Notes: generated from the sequence alone by a model not told the origin. 64,000 bases of DNA from Rhodospirillaceae bacterium (GCA_002722885.1 PBNE01000013.1:226831-290830), one strand, 5' to 3'. Counted from the stretch's first letter, positions 8,589-17,708 are shown. A program made the numbers and translations.

Positions 8589-10666
8589 TCCGTCACCTCC
8601 AACGTCACCGCATAGGGATGGACATCGATCATCCACTCGTTCATCGCCTGCTCCATCTCCGTCGTCGCCCCAACGAAGCGCATGAAGTAGATCGGCTCCG
8701 CACGACTGCGCAGACGCACGGCGAGGGTGTACTCGCCCGGCTTGCTCATGGCTTCGGCGGGAACAGTGTAGTCGGCATCGCGCCAGCCCAGCGGCGGGAT
8801 ACTGCGACCTTCCATGCGGATGAAGGGAGGATGGTTGAGCACAGTCGTTGGCACGTTCGCCGGCCGCAGGAAGGGAATCTGGTCGATATCAAAGTTGACC
8901 GGCAGATACATCTCCCGGTCCGTGCCCTTCACATTGGTCGTCAAAAACTTGGTCTGCAGATTGAACAGTTGATCGTCATGCGCGATCTCGCCTGCCGCGA
9001 CCTCGAGCGAGTGGAGGTCGGCCATGTCACCGTTGCCATCGACATAGCCGGACTCGAACACGGTGACGCCGTCAGGATCGATCAGCGCCACATTTAACCA
9101 GATTTCGGGCTGGGCGCCGAGCGAGCCGGAAGGCAGGTTGTGGCCCTCGTCGGTGTTGGTGACGCGATAGCTGAACGAGAAGGATTGACCAACCGCCGGG
9201 GGACTGTCGAAGTAGGGACCATCGATCCGTGAGCCGTTCTCCATGACCTGCACCCTGAGATCGCGCTTCTGATCGAGAAGCATCAGGTTCCAATCGATCA
9301 CTTCGCGCGCCTCGATACGGTCGTCGGAATAGGCCCAGGTGTCAGGCCATTCGTAACTGAATGCGAGCTGCAGGGTGTCAACCGCGTCGTCGAGCCGTTC
9401 GGCAAGCACCTCGGCATCGCCAGCGCCTGCGATCAGATCTTCGACCGTGAGCTCGAAGGCAGCAAAGGCCTGCTCCAGTCCCGACGGATCCTCGAGCTGC
9501 TCGATGCGGCCGTCGACGGCTTCTTCGGCATAGTCAAGCAGGTCGTAAAGGTCGTCCTCCGGCATGGTGTCGCCGGTATCGGCCGCCTCATAGACCAGAT
9601 CGACGACATCGGGCGCCGTGAACTCGAAGGTATCCTCATAAGCGAAAGCGACTTCCTCGTAGTCGTCGGTGCCCCAATTCGAGCGATAGTCGAAGTTTAA
9701 CCACTCCTCGATCGTCCAGGACTCGGCATCAGGATTGTGGGGAAAAATCCCAGGATGAGCGATCGGATAACCCGGACCGTAGAACGCGTGGTTATGGTGC
9801 GGCCGCGGTTCGCCAACCGGTTCGCCGTCGACGATCGCGGCATAGTCCATGTCGTAACCCGCAGCGATCCCTGGGATTTCGCCCATATGGCAGTCTTGGC
9901 ACTGCACGCCTGCGGCAGCAGCGGGGGAATCCCGGTACTGGTCCCAGACGACCTCGAGTTTGATACCGGGATCCACAGCAACTTGGTGGCACGAGACGCA
10001 GAACTCAGATTCGGTAATCTGCTCGAACTCGATGACGCCCTGGTGGATTGCCGATCCACGGCTTTCACCGTCGATGTCGACCTTCCAGTAGTCGGGGTCT
10101 TCCAGAACCTCGGCAATATTGCTGCCCTCGCCGCTACCGCGCATGGGCTCGTAGATCTCACCGGCTGTAATCGTACGCTCGCCATCGACCTTGCCGTATG
10201 CGCCAGCGACGCGGTGACAAGTGATGCAAGTGACACCTTCCCGCGAAATCTGACTGCGTTCCCAAAGCGGCGCCTCGCGCGGCTCGCCCATCTGCGTTCC
10301 GACCTGCTGATGGCAGCGCACGCAGAAGCTACCGATCGTACCCGAAGAGAGATCGTTGATAGTCTGCTCGAACTTGTGAAACATCGGCGAAATCGACGAA
10401 TAGGCGTGGTTAGACGAGGCCCATTCCCAATAGATGCGCTCGTGACAGGCGATACACTGGCTCGCGCTGGGATAGTTCTCTTCCAGAAACACCGCGGCGT
10501 GCGGATCCTCAATCGCCGCCATCTCGACCTCAGCCTCGTCGTCGACCTCCTCCTGGCCGAACGCACCGGCGCCAATCGTTAGCAACGCGGCCATCGCCAG
10601 AACCGTCAGCCAGAGCGTGGCCTGAGACCTGAAGATCTGGTCATGAGAAGATTGTGTGGACGTCAT
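8585..10666 (-). CDS. pentaheme c-type cytochrome, secreted/membrane-anchored
   Basis: 693 aa; five CxxCH motifs: CIACH, CVRCH, CITCH, CVSCH, CQDCH; N-terminal hydrophobic signal/anchor. Confidence 0.88.
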   Translation of the reverse strand: MTSTQSSHDQIFRSQATLWLTVLAMAALLTIGAGAFGQEEVDDEAEVEMAAIEDPHAAVFLEENYPSASQCIACHERIYWEWASSNHAYSSISPMFHKFEQTINDLSSGTIGSFCVRCHQQVGTQMGEPREAPLWERSQISREGVTCITCHRVAGAYGKVDGERTITAGEIYEPMRGSGEGSNIAEVLEDPDYWKVDIDGESRGSAIHQGVIEFEQITESEFCVSCHQVAVDPGIKLEVVWDQYRDSPAAAAGVQCQDCHMGEIPGIAAGYDMDYAAIVDGEPVGEPRPHHNHAFYGPGYPIAHPGIFPHNPDAESWTIEEWLNFDYRSNWGTDDYEEVAFAYEDTFEFTAPDVVDLVYEAADTGDTMPEDDLYDLLDYAEEAVDGRIEQLEDPSGLEQAFAAFELTVEDLIAGAGDAEVLAERLDDAVDTLQLAFSYEWPDTWAYSDDRIEAREVIDWNLMLLDQKRDLRVQVMENGSRIDGPYFDSPPAVGQSFSFSYRVTNTDEGHNLPSGSLGAQPEIWLNVALIDPDGVTVFESGYVDGNGDMADLHSLEVAAGEIAHDDQLFNLQTKFLTTNVKGTDREMYLPVNFDIDQIPFLRPANVPTTVLNHPPFIRMEGRSIPPLGWRDADYTVPAEAMSKPGEYTLAVRLRSRAEPIYFMRFVGATTEMEQAMNEWMIDVHPYAVTLEVTE

Positions 10667-10672
10667 GGTGCG

Positions 10673-12673
10673 TCACTCCATCGTTGCTTCAAGCTCCACC
10701 ATGCGGCGGAGGAAACCAGTTTCAAGATGATAATTGTGACAAAGCAAACAGCCTTCGTCGGCAGCGATCGCCTGGAGGCCGTCGTCACCTTCGCCGTGAC
10801 ACGATAGACATTGGGCGTTCCCGATCGAACGGAAGCTCGAAACCGGGCGGTTCGCGTCAAGGGTTTCGTATGCACCGGCGATGCCGCTTTCTTCCTTTAG
10901 ACGATGACAGACCGAACAGGAAGTGCCTTCGCCCAGAACATTCAGATGCGGGCCGTGGCTGTAGCGCACGTAAGGGCTCCAGGGTGTGTTGTCGCTTTCC
11001 CATCGGACCTCGACCGGCGTCGCAGGATCGGTCGGATTGCCGTTCGACACGCTCATGCTGTGACACCTGGCACACGAACCGGGTCCCTGTCCCGGGCTCA
11101 TGAGCGTGTCACGGACAAAGAGCGCGTGATCGACATCGCCACTGGCCTCCGCAGCCAGTGTCGGAGCGGCCGCGGCGAGATCGAGCCAGGCGGTCATCAC
11201 TGGATCCGCATGGCCCGACGCCATGTAGTCGACAGTCAGGCCGTCCACGTACCAACCGCCGCCGGGTGGCGGGTCCTGACGGACGTCAGCATTGGCCATC
11301 CACGCGCAGACCGCGGTGCGCACCGTATCGTCGTTCAGGCCGGCCAGCAGGGCGACACCGTCCACCGTTCCGTCGGTACGATCCTCGATCAGGCTCGCCA
11401 GCGGCTCGCTTCCACTGTCGGCAAGATCGAGATAAAGCCAGAGCAGGTCGTCGACCAAAGGTTCATCGGCCGGCAGGTCGTAGATATCGGGGTTCTCCGC
11501 ATCAAGCGCCCATTGCATCAGCGGCGTCATAGCTTCGCCGAACGCCACCGATTCGAAATCGCCGAAGGGGTCGCCTTCGGCCACGGCGGCGCGGGCGACG
11601 ATGAGAGAGCGGTAGAATTCAGGCGATCCGCGGTCGGGACATAGTTCGGCAAGGTACTCGTGATCGAGTGCTGCGAATTGTTCGGCCGAGAACTCGGGCA
11701 GCGCCAGCACCGGCAGCGAGCGGTCGTCGAGGTCGCCCGCATGGCAGGACGCGCAGGACTCTTCGAAACCACGCACCGGTACGAAATCCGTCGCACGGTC
11801 GACAACGTGGCAATCGACGCAACCTGTGGGATCGTCTGCCGCGGCCTGAAGGAAGTGCTTGCCCAGATGGGTGACGTGGTCGAACCGCAGCGCGGTTCGC
11901 TGGAGAGATGGATAAAGCTCACCGAAGGGCACGTGGTCGGTGAAGCTCTCCATCGCGACCAGATGGCACGTGCTGCATTGCGCGTCGGTCATCTCGACTA
12001 AGTTCGCATCCAGGCCGTCGTGTTCGGTATGGCAACTGATGCATTCCATCTGCGCAAGGTCGGGATTGCGCAGTGAGGACATCGCTACCGATTCAAAGTT
12101 ATGCGGATTGCGGACATCGCCCTCGAAAACATGGCAGTCGAGGCAGGCGGAGGTCATGTCCTGGCCGACGAAGATGCTGCCCAGCCAGTCGCCCAGATCA
12201 CCGTCGTGGGCGACGTGGCACGCACCGCAATCGTCGCCTACAAACAGCAGATGCGAGCTTGAGATCATACCCGGGCTGAGGCTGTTGGTGGCATGGCTCG
12301 CGTCGCTACCGGTTTCGATGATGGCACCCAGCAGGGCGATCATGGCGATCACCGCGAGAAAGGTAATTCGGGAGCGCTGATGACGCAGGGACCGCCGCGG
12401 CACGCAGGGTGGACGCCGCCGCGCACAGCGCCCCTCGGGATCCGGGCCCTCCGCGCACGGACCGCCGGCGGAGACCGGTCTGCGGCACTCCCAGCGATCC
12501 TTGCTTGCATTATGGAATGGCCGGCAAGCCGTAACGCCGCCGCAGCTTCCATCGCCGTTGGGTCCCATCGGACACGGCCGGCCCCAGATCGCCGCTCGCC
12601 CGCAACGCCACTTGCGGTTGGGCCGTTCGTAGGGGCTGCGATCAAACTTGAACCTGTCGGATGAGAGCTTCAC
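10673..12673 (-). CDS. decaheme c-type cytochrome with N-terminal Cys-rich domain preceding a TM helix
   Basis: 666 aa; ten CxxCH: CGACH, CLDCH, CISCH, CSTCH, CVDCH, CASCH, CARCH, CSVCH, CLSCH, CLLCH; Cys-rich N-terminus followed by TM (ITFLAVIAMIALLGAIIETG). Confidence 0.88.
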   Translation of the reverse strand: MKLSSDRFKFDRSPYERPNRKWRCGRAAIWGRPCPMGPNGDGSCGGVTACRPFHNASKDRWECRRPVSAGGPCAEGPDPEGRCARRRPPCVPRRSLRHQRSRITFLAVIAMIALLGAIIETGSDASHATNSLSPGMISSSHLLFVGDDCGACHVAHDGDLGDWLGSIFVGQDMTSACLDCHVFEGDVRNPHNFESVAMSSLRNPDLAQMECISCHTEHDGLDANLVEMTDAQCSTCHLVAMESFTDHVPFGELYPSLQRTALRFDHVTHLGKHFLQAAADDPTGCVDCHVVDRATDFVPVRGFEESCASCHAGDLDDRSLPVLALPEFSAEQFAALDHEYLAELCPDRGSPEFYRSLIVARAAVAEGDPFGDFESVAFGEAMTPLMQWALDAENPDIYDLPADEPLVDDLLWLYLDLADSGSEPLASLIEDRTDGTVDGVALLAGLNDDTVRTAVCAWMANADVRQDPPPGGGWYVDGLTVDYMASGHADPVMTAWLDLAAAAPTLAAEASGDVDHALFVRDTLMSPGQGPGSCARCHSMSVSNGNPTDPATPVEVRWESDNTPWSPYVRYSHGPHLNVLGEGTSCSVCHRLKEESGIAGAYETLDANRPVSSFRSIGNAQCLSCHGEGDDGLQAIAADEGCLLCHNYHLETGFLRRMVELEATME

Positions 12674-12678
12674 GGCGT

Positions 12679-13503
12679 TCAGACGAGATAAACGTGGACG
12701 AGGATGACGTGCCAGATCACAAGCACCAGAAAGGCGTAGGTGGCGGGCACATGGACCAAGAGCCAGACCTTGAGCAGCCGCTGCAGCGTGTAGGAGCGAT
12801 CAAGATCGATCTTGAGATAGGCCAGGGCTTGCAGCCTGGAGCAGTAGTCATGCTCCTCGCCCTGCAGATAGATACTGACGCTGTCGATGTGATGGCGAAG
12901 CCAGAAATTGGCGGTGTTGGCGACAAAGAGCGACGAAATCGCGAAGCGCGGCTTTCGGAAGTACCAGTGCAGGTTTTCGCGGTAGAGTCGCGGCAAAACC
13001 TCGCTGCCGGTCTTTTCGGCACATTCCATGATGATCTCTTCGGCCTGTCGCCGAAGCTCGTAGAGATCGCCGGGGATGCGCTCCCAGATGAACTCGTTCT
13101 GGATTTTCGTGAGCGCCGTTGAGAGCACGCGCTGGAGGATGTAACCCGCGATCCCCGATAACACGACCGCATAGAACAGCAGGGCCAACAACAGCTCGTA
13201 GCCGCTGGGCCAGAGCGTGCGGGCATGAAGCGCGTAGACGATGATCACGCCGATCCCGACGACGACGTGCACAACCAACCAGTAGCTGCTTCTGCCCAGG
13301 GGCAGCATCGAGAGCTTCTTGCGAATGTTGTAGAGCGCGAGAAACACGATGGAGGCGAGCAGCAGCCAGCCTGTTTCGATCTCGGGATGCCCGAGAACGA
13401 GAGCTTGGCTGTAATCATACCAGGCGACGGCCGCACACGAGCCGACAAGGAACATACCGAAACCGACACGAAACGCGAAACGCAAAGCGTTGCCGCGAAT
13501 CAT
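12679..13503 (-). CDS. polytopic membrane protein, cytochrome b561-like
   Basis: 274 aa with several TM helices and conserved-looking His residues in them (LVVHVVVGIGV, YALHART, LLVHVPATYAFLVLVIWHVILVHVYLV). Confidence 0.65.
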   Translation of the reverse strand: MIRGNALRFAFRVGFGMFLVGSCAAVAWYDYSQALVLGHPEIETGWLLLASIVFLALYNIRKKLSMLPLGRSSYWLVVHVVVGIGVIIVYALHARTLWPSGYELLLALLFYAVVLSGIAGYILQRVLSTALTKIQNEFIWERIPGDLYELRRQAEEIIMECAEKTGSEVLPRLYRENLHWYFRKPRFAISSLFVANTANFWLRHHIDSVSIYLQGEEHDYCSRLQALAYLKIDLDRSYTLQRLLKVWLLVHVPATYAFLVLVIWHVILVHVYLV

Positions 13504-15224
13504 CGTTCTTCCGCCATCTGCACAAGATCCGCAAAACTGCTTCGACGCAGAGCATCATGGGGACAGGCGCGCACACACGCGGGTCCGGCCGGCTGGTCGT
13601 AGCAGAAGTCGCACTTGGTGGCCTTCAAGAGCGGCACCCCCTGTTCGCTGTCGATGATCACCTCGTCGCGGTCATTGCGAATCTCGACCATGCGGATGTT
13701 GTCGTATGGACAAGCGTTGGCGCAGGTCTGGCAGCCGATGCATGTCGTGTCGTTGATCACGACCATGCCGCTTGCCTCGTCGCGATGGATGGCGCCGGTC
13801 GGGCAACCGATCATGCAGACCGGATCGGTACAATGCATGCAGGCGTTGGCTACCATCCAATGTGAATGATCCTTGCCGTGACGCACGAATCGTGGATTGC
13901 CATCGTGGGTCGAGGCACAGGCACGGACACAATCGTCACAGCGGACACAGCGATCCAGATCGATCACCATGGCGCGCGTACCATTGATGAAACGCTCACC
14001 GATCGCCCACTCGAGCAGCGAGTCATCGGCGAGCGGCCGTTCGAAAGCTGATTGTAGATCGTCGGACGGGGACTGGCGGAGATTGGGAAAAACGTGCCGT
14101 TCCATGACAAAATAGGGCACACGCAATACGTCGACATACCCAAGTGGCGTCAGCGACGCGCGCATGGCGACATCGTCGTCGCCCCTCCAAAGTCGGTAGA
14201 GTTCATCGAGACCAAAGACATCGCCAGCACGCAGATAGGTCAGCGCACGCTCGCCATTGCCGATGCGCCTGGTGACCTTGGCGAAGCCGCCGCGGATCAT
14301 CAGAAGGCCGTCGGGGTAATCGCCCTCGTTCACGATCTTCGCACCGACGCTTTCTGCGCCCCGGCGCTTGAAATCAACGTTCCAGTCGAACGATCCATAC
14401 GACTCAAACAGCGTGTCGGCAGCCACCGCATCAATCAGTTCCGACGACAGGCCGGAGAATAGGGCATCTTCTTGCAGATGAAGCTTCAGCGCGTTGTTGC
14501 GATAGGTTGAGTCGATGCGTTCGCGCCACCCCGGATCGTAGCGGCGTAGTTCGCGCAGACCCTGCCAACGGATTTCAAGCAGAAGCGCATCGACCTCCGC
14601 AACAACCGTCGCGGTCCGGGGACTACGCGCTACAGCAGCGATCTCACCAAAGATGCGCCCTTCGCCCAGGGACACCGTCGTCTGTGTCTGACGGACGTAG
14701 TCCATGTCGAGTCTTGTCTGTTGCTGCTCGACCGTCCGGACGCTGCGCTCTGACACATCATTCATGCGCCGCAATTCCATGATCTTGCCACGGTTCGTCC
14801 AGAGCTGAGACAAAGCAGACAAGAGGCTCTTTCGACGTGATGGCGCGCGCCCCAGCATCGACGGTGGCAAACCGGGTGTCAGCGCGACGCAGACCGAGCC
14901 TTCCACCACGAGGAATGCGGAATTGCCGTAGTCACCCTCACGCACGACGACGTCACCAGCCTGATAACGGATCAGTCTCGTATCGTTGGCGAGGATACCG
15001 TCCAGCGGAATCTGAACAGGGAAGCGATGGGCTTGGACGCCGTCAAACGCGGGCAGCGCGAGAATACGTTCAACGTCGTGGCTCGAGAGCTCCTCATCGA
15101 ACGGTTTATCCCAGCGTTGAGGCCGAGGAACGGCATCCATCGGCCAACCTGCCCGTCGCATACGCTCACGCCCCCGATCGAGTTGTGCCGAACTGTCACT
15201 TGTACTCGGTCGGCACGAGATCAC
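13500..15224 (-). CDS. tandem cyclic-nucleotide-binding domains fused to DmsB/HybA-type 4Fe-4S ferredoxin
   Basis: 574 aa; cNMP-like regions (GDVVVREGDYGNSAFLVVEGSV; GAKIVNEGDYPDGLLMIRGGFAKV) and 4Fe-4S motifs CVRCDDCVRAC, CMHCTDPVCMIGCP, CIGCQTCANACP, CDFCYDQPAGPACVRACP. Confidence 0.88.
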   Translation of the reverse strand: MISCRPSTSDSSAQLDRGRERMRRAGWPMDAVPRPQRWDKPFDEELSSHDVERILALPAFDGVQAHRFPVQIPLDGILANDTRLIRYQAGDVVVREGDYGNSAFLVVEGSVCVALTPGLPPSMLGRAPSRRKSLLSALSQLWTNRGKIMELRRMNDVSERSVRTVEQQQTRLDMDYVRQTQTTVSLGEGRIFGEIAAVARSPRTATVVAEVDALLLEIRWQGLRELRRYDPGWRERIDSTYRNNALKLHLQEDALFSGLSSELIDAVAADTLFESYGSFDWNVDFKRRGAESVGAKIVNEGDYPDGLLMIRGGFAKVTRRIGNGERALTYLRAGDVFGLDELYRLWRGDDDVAMRASLTPLGYVDVLRVPYFVMERHVFPNLRQSPSDDLQSAFERPLADDSLLEWAIGERFINGTRAMVIDLDRCVRCDDCVRACASTHDGNPRFVRHGKDHSHWMVANACMHCTDPVCMIGCPTGAIHRDEASGMVVINDTTCIGCQTCANACPYDNIRMVEIRNDRDEVIIDSEQGVPLLKATKCDFCYDQPAGPACVRACPHDALRRSSFADLVQMAEER

Positions 15225-16188
15225 TCACGGCAGCGGAGTGGTCCTGACCGGCGATCGCCAGAGCAAATGCTTCAGCATTCGCTTCAGTCGGATCGGCCAG
15301 CACGGCTGCGCCGACATCGATTCGTGACAGAGCCTCGGTAGCGCGCGCGATACGCACCTCCATCGCAGCGACGTAATCGGGATGAGAGGTCCGCGCCGAG
15401 CCCTCGGTCGCTGCGACAAGCGAGGCCGCCTGACCCACCAGATACCACTCAGCCGATTCGGCCGCGGTGAGTTCCTGATTAACGTCTCTGTCGGGCGGAT
15501 AGAAGCGGTGGCGCACCTGACCCTGGCTGTAGGCGATGTATTCGAAATCGCCATTCACGGGATGACCGGCATCCAGCATGATCTCCAGCGTCGCAACGTC
15601 GAGCGCATCGTTGTTGAGACCGTGGCAGGTGAAGCAGTTGCGCGTGGCGTCGTAGGTCATATGCGGCCAGATCATGCCTGCCGCAGCGGCATCGTTAATA
15701 CGCTGGGCTTCATGCTCCGCCGACTCCTGCTCGGCCGTAACGCCCTGACCACCGTAATTGTTGTGAATCTCGATCCAGTCCGACGCTGCACCGTGACAGC
15801 TTTCGCAGGACGGGCCCGCCACCGGATCGGGTTCACCGGAAGCATCTGTGAGCGCCGTGTAATGGCAGAGAATGCAAACTTCGCTCTTCTTGGGGTTCCG
15901 GTCGCCAACTTCCTTGACGATGTCGCGTGCGTCGCGGTTCCTGTGAAACTCGTCGAAGAGGGCAGCGTGTGGCGTGTCCTCCCAGACGGTGAATTCCGGC
16001 TTATGACACTTCTGACAAGCCTCTGGCCCTAGGAAATCCTGGGCCGATGCGGTCTGCATCAACGTGACCAATGCCAATGCCAGCAGTCCCCAACGAAGTA
16101 GCAGCATTTCGAAGATTCCCTCGACCATTTTAGCCGCGGTATCGACGACTATGCCCCGGCCAGTCACCCAAGCGGCTGGTAGCCCCAA
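15196..16188 (-). CDS. tetraheme c-type cytochrome (cytochrome c554-like)
   Basis: 330 aa; four CxxCH: CQKCH, CILCH, CESCH, CFTCH; signal peptide LLLRWGLLALALVTLMQTASA. Confidence 0.85.
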   Translation of the reverse strand: MGLPAAWVTGRGIVVDTAAKMVEGIFEMLLLRWGLLALALVTLMQTASAQDFLGPEACQKCHKPEFTVWEDTPHAALFDEFHRNRDARDIVKEVGDRNPKKSEVCILCHYTALTDASGEPDPVAGPSCESCHGAASDWIEIHNNYGGQGVTAEQESAEHEAQRINDAAAAGMIWPHMTYDATRNCFTCHGLNNDALDVATLEIMLDAGHPVNGDFEYIAYSQGQVRHRFYPPDRDVNQELTAAESAEWYLVGQAASLVAATEGSARTSHPDYVAAMEVRIARATEALSRIDVGAAVLADPTEANAEAFALAIAGQDHSAAVSDLVPTEYK

Positions 16189-16261
16189 CCCACCTGAAAA
16201 CGAAACCGCAATTCTTGGAATCTATCGTTCAACAGCGATCAGGGCCTGTCAACAAACCAAA

Positions 16262-16326
16262 TGATCCTTCGCCCGCGAATTGGTCCATCCTGATGTTTGG
16301 GAAGGATGGCCAGATATGGCGAGGAT
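16262..16326 (+). mobile_element. IS3-type insertion-sequence end remnant (copy A)
   Basis: About 60 of 64 nt identical to 30896-30960: tgatccttcgcccgcgaattggtccatcctgatgtttgg[g/t]aaggatg[g/t]ccagatat. Confidence 0.65.
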
Positions 16327-16346
16327 CAATCGACTGTATCCCCTTG

Positions 16347-16535
16347 CTAGGTCCCAACCATGAGGTCGTTGCCCAGGCATTCGGTTCTCGAACGCAGCAG
16401 GAAGGACGCAGCCAAATTGTGCATGCTATCGGCTTGCTTCAGGGTTTCAGGGCAGTAGGGGTCGGCCTCCAGAAGCTGTTCTGCCATCACCTGCAGCAGA
16501 GTGGCCCGTTCGAGATCAGCATGTATGACGTCCAT
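16347..16535 (-). CDS. small hypothetical protein (62 aa)
   Basis: Strong Shine-Dalgarno (ttgaaaggagtacaacgATG); MDVIHADLERATLLQVMAEQLLEADPYCPETLKQADSMHNLAASFLLRSRTE. Confidence 0.4.
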   Translation of the reverse strand: MDVIHADLERATLLQVMAEQLLEADPYCPETLKQADSMHNLAASFLLRSRTECLGNDLMVGT

Positions 16536-16846
16536 CGTTGTACTCCTTTCAACGTTCTTTGTACGGAGCCGAGGCGAAATGCGATCACTGTCCTGCTACA
16601 ATTCCTGCGTCCAGCATCTGCCTGGCAAGCTGCGCTCTTAAGACGGTTTCGTCGATAGGCCAATTTGCCCGGGCCTTCGAAACCGGAGGGCCCCTTGTTC
16701 GCTGATCGTTGCCATGGACGGGGTCTCAAATGGGGCATTCGCCTAATTAAACGAATTAAACGTCTGATCTATTGTTTGTCGATCTTAAGAAGGAGGGGCC
16801 GATCATGGTCGGAACATCGGGCTCCATCCGCTATTCATCGATTGGC

Positions 16847-17170
16847 TCAGCCACCCCAAACATCATCGTATCGGGTCGTTCCGTCGCCTGCGGGGTAGTC
16901 GCGGTAAGTCGCGCGAGATGCATCGGCAACGTTACCGGCGTTGCGAAACGTCAGGCCGGTTACAAGGAATCCAACAGCAACAAGGACATGCCCCACGATC
17001 AGTTCGCCGTACCAAATCCAGGCGCCGGTTGCGGTGCAAAATATGGCGGTCCACATCATGGCGAGCGTACTCATGATCTGGAACCGCTGCGCCGGCGGCA
17101 GCGTGCGCAGGGGGTTGACCGAAGGATCCATTACAGATCGGTACAAGGAAAACATGGCAATCTCTTTCAC
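16847..17170 (-). CDS. small two-TM membrane protein
   Basis: 107 aa; two hydrophobic segments (MMWTAIFCTATGAWIWYG; IVGHVLVAVGFLVTGL). Confidence 0.6.
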   Translation of the reverse strand: MKEIAMFSLYRSVMDPSVNPLRTLPPAQRFQIMSTLAMMWTAIFCTATGAWIWYGELIVGHVLVAVGFLVTGLTFRNAGNVADASRATYRDYPAGDGTTRYDDVWGG

Positions 17171-17194
17171 GGATTGGTTGTCGGGTCTAGAACG

Positions 17195-17353
17195 CTATTT
17201 CTGTCCGCCGATCGAAGATCCCTGACGGATGCGCGCCATCTGGACCCGCAATGCGTCGATGCCGGGAAGAGGAACGACAGACAGTCCGGGGAGAAGCAGC
17301 ACACCCCGGGGCAGGGTGGGTTTGACGACCTGATTGTCGTTTGCAGTACGCAT
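17195..17353 (-). CDS. candidate 52-aa small protein (below ORF-track length cutoff)
   Basis: RC reading gives MRTANDNQVVKPTLPRGVLLLPGLSVVPLPGIDALRVQMARIRQGSSIGGQK*, with AAGGAC upstream. Confidence 0.35.
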   Translation of the reverse strand: MRTANDNQVVKPTLPRGVLLLPGLSVVPLPGIDALRVQMARIRQGSSIGGQK

Positions 17354-17680
17354 AGGTTGTGTCCTTGCTTTGAATGTTTCCGTTTCTACGTGGCCAGAAG
17401 CTCGATAGATCAGTCAAAGCTGCCATGCGTGGAGCGCCCGACCCGGTTTTCCTGGTTGAGCCCTGGCGCCAACCGGAACCGGCGTTTCGACAAATGACCT
17501 CATTGTGTTGGGATTCGGAGGCACATCGTGTCTGTCCGACAGGTCAAATGCCGTCCGAAGCTCGCGTGTTGCACCCCAGGCGGCGCAACATCATCGCTTG
17601 AGAAGGCAGCACTGGACACCGTTCGCGGGAGTGACTGATGGTGCCCAGTACTGCCATAACCGCCCACACGGGCTGATCTA

Positions 17681-17708
17681 TTTACGCGGACTCAGGACGA
17701 TCGGATCA
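17681..17708 (-). promoter_or_regulatory. predicted RpoE/ECF11 promoter TGATCC-N16-CGTAAA
   Basis: RC: TGATCC gatcgtcctgagtccg CGTAAATAG; same -35, spacing and -10 as the site upstream of rpoE; overlaps the GPx stop codon. Confidence 0.65.

Noticed and set aside
9737-10582. 281-aa plus-strand ORF
   Set aside because: Antisense to the pentaheme cytochrome; no recognisable motif.
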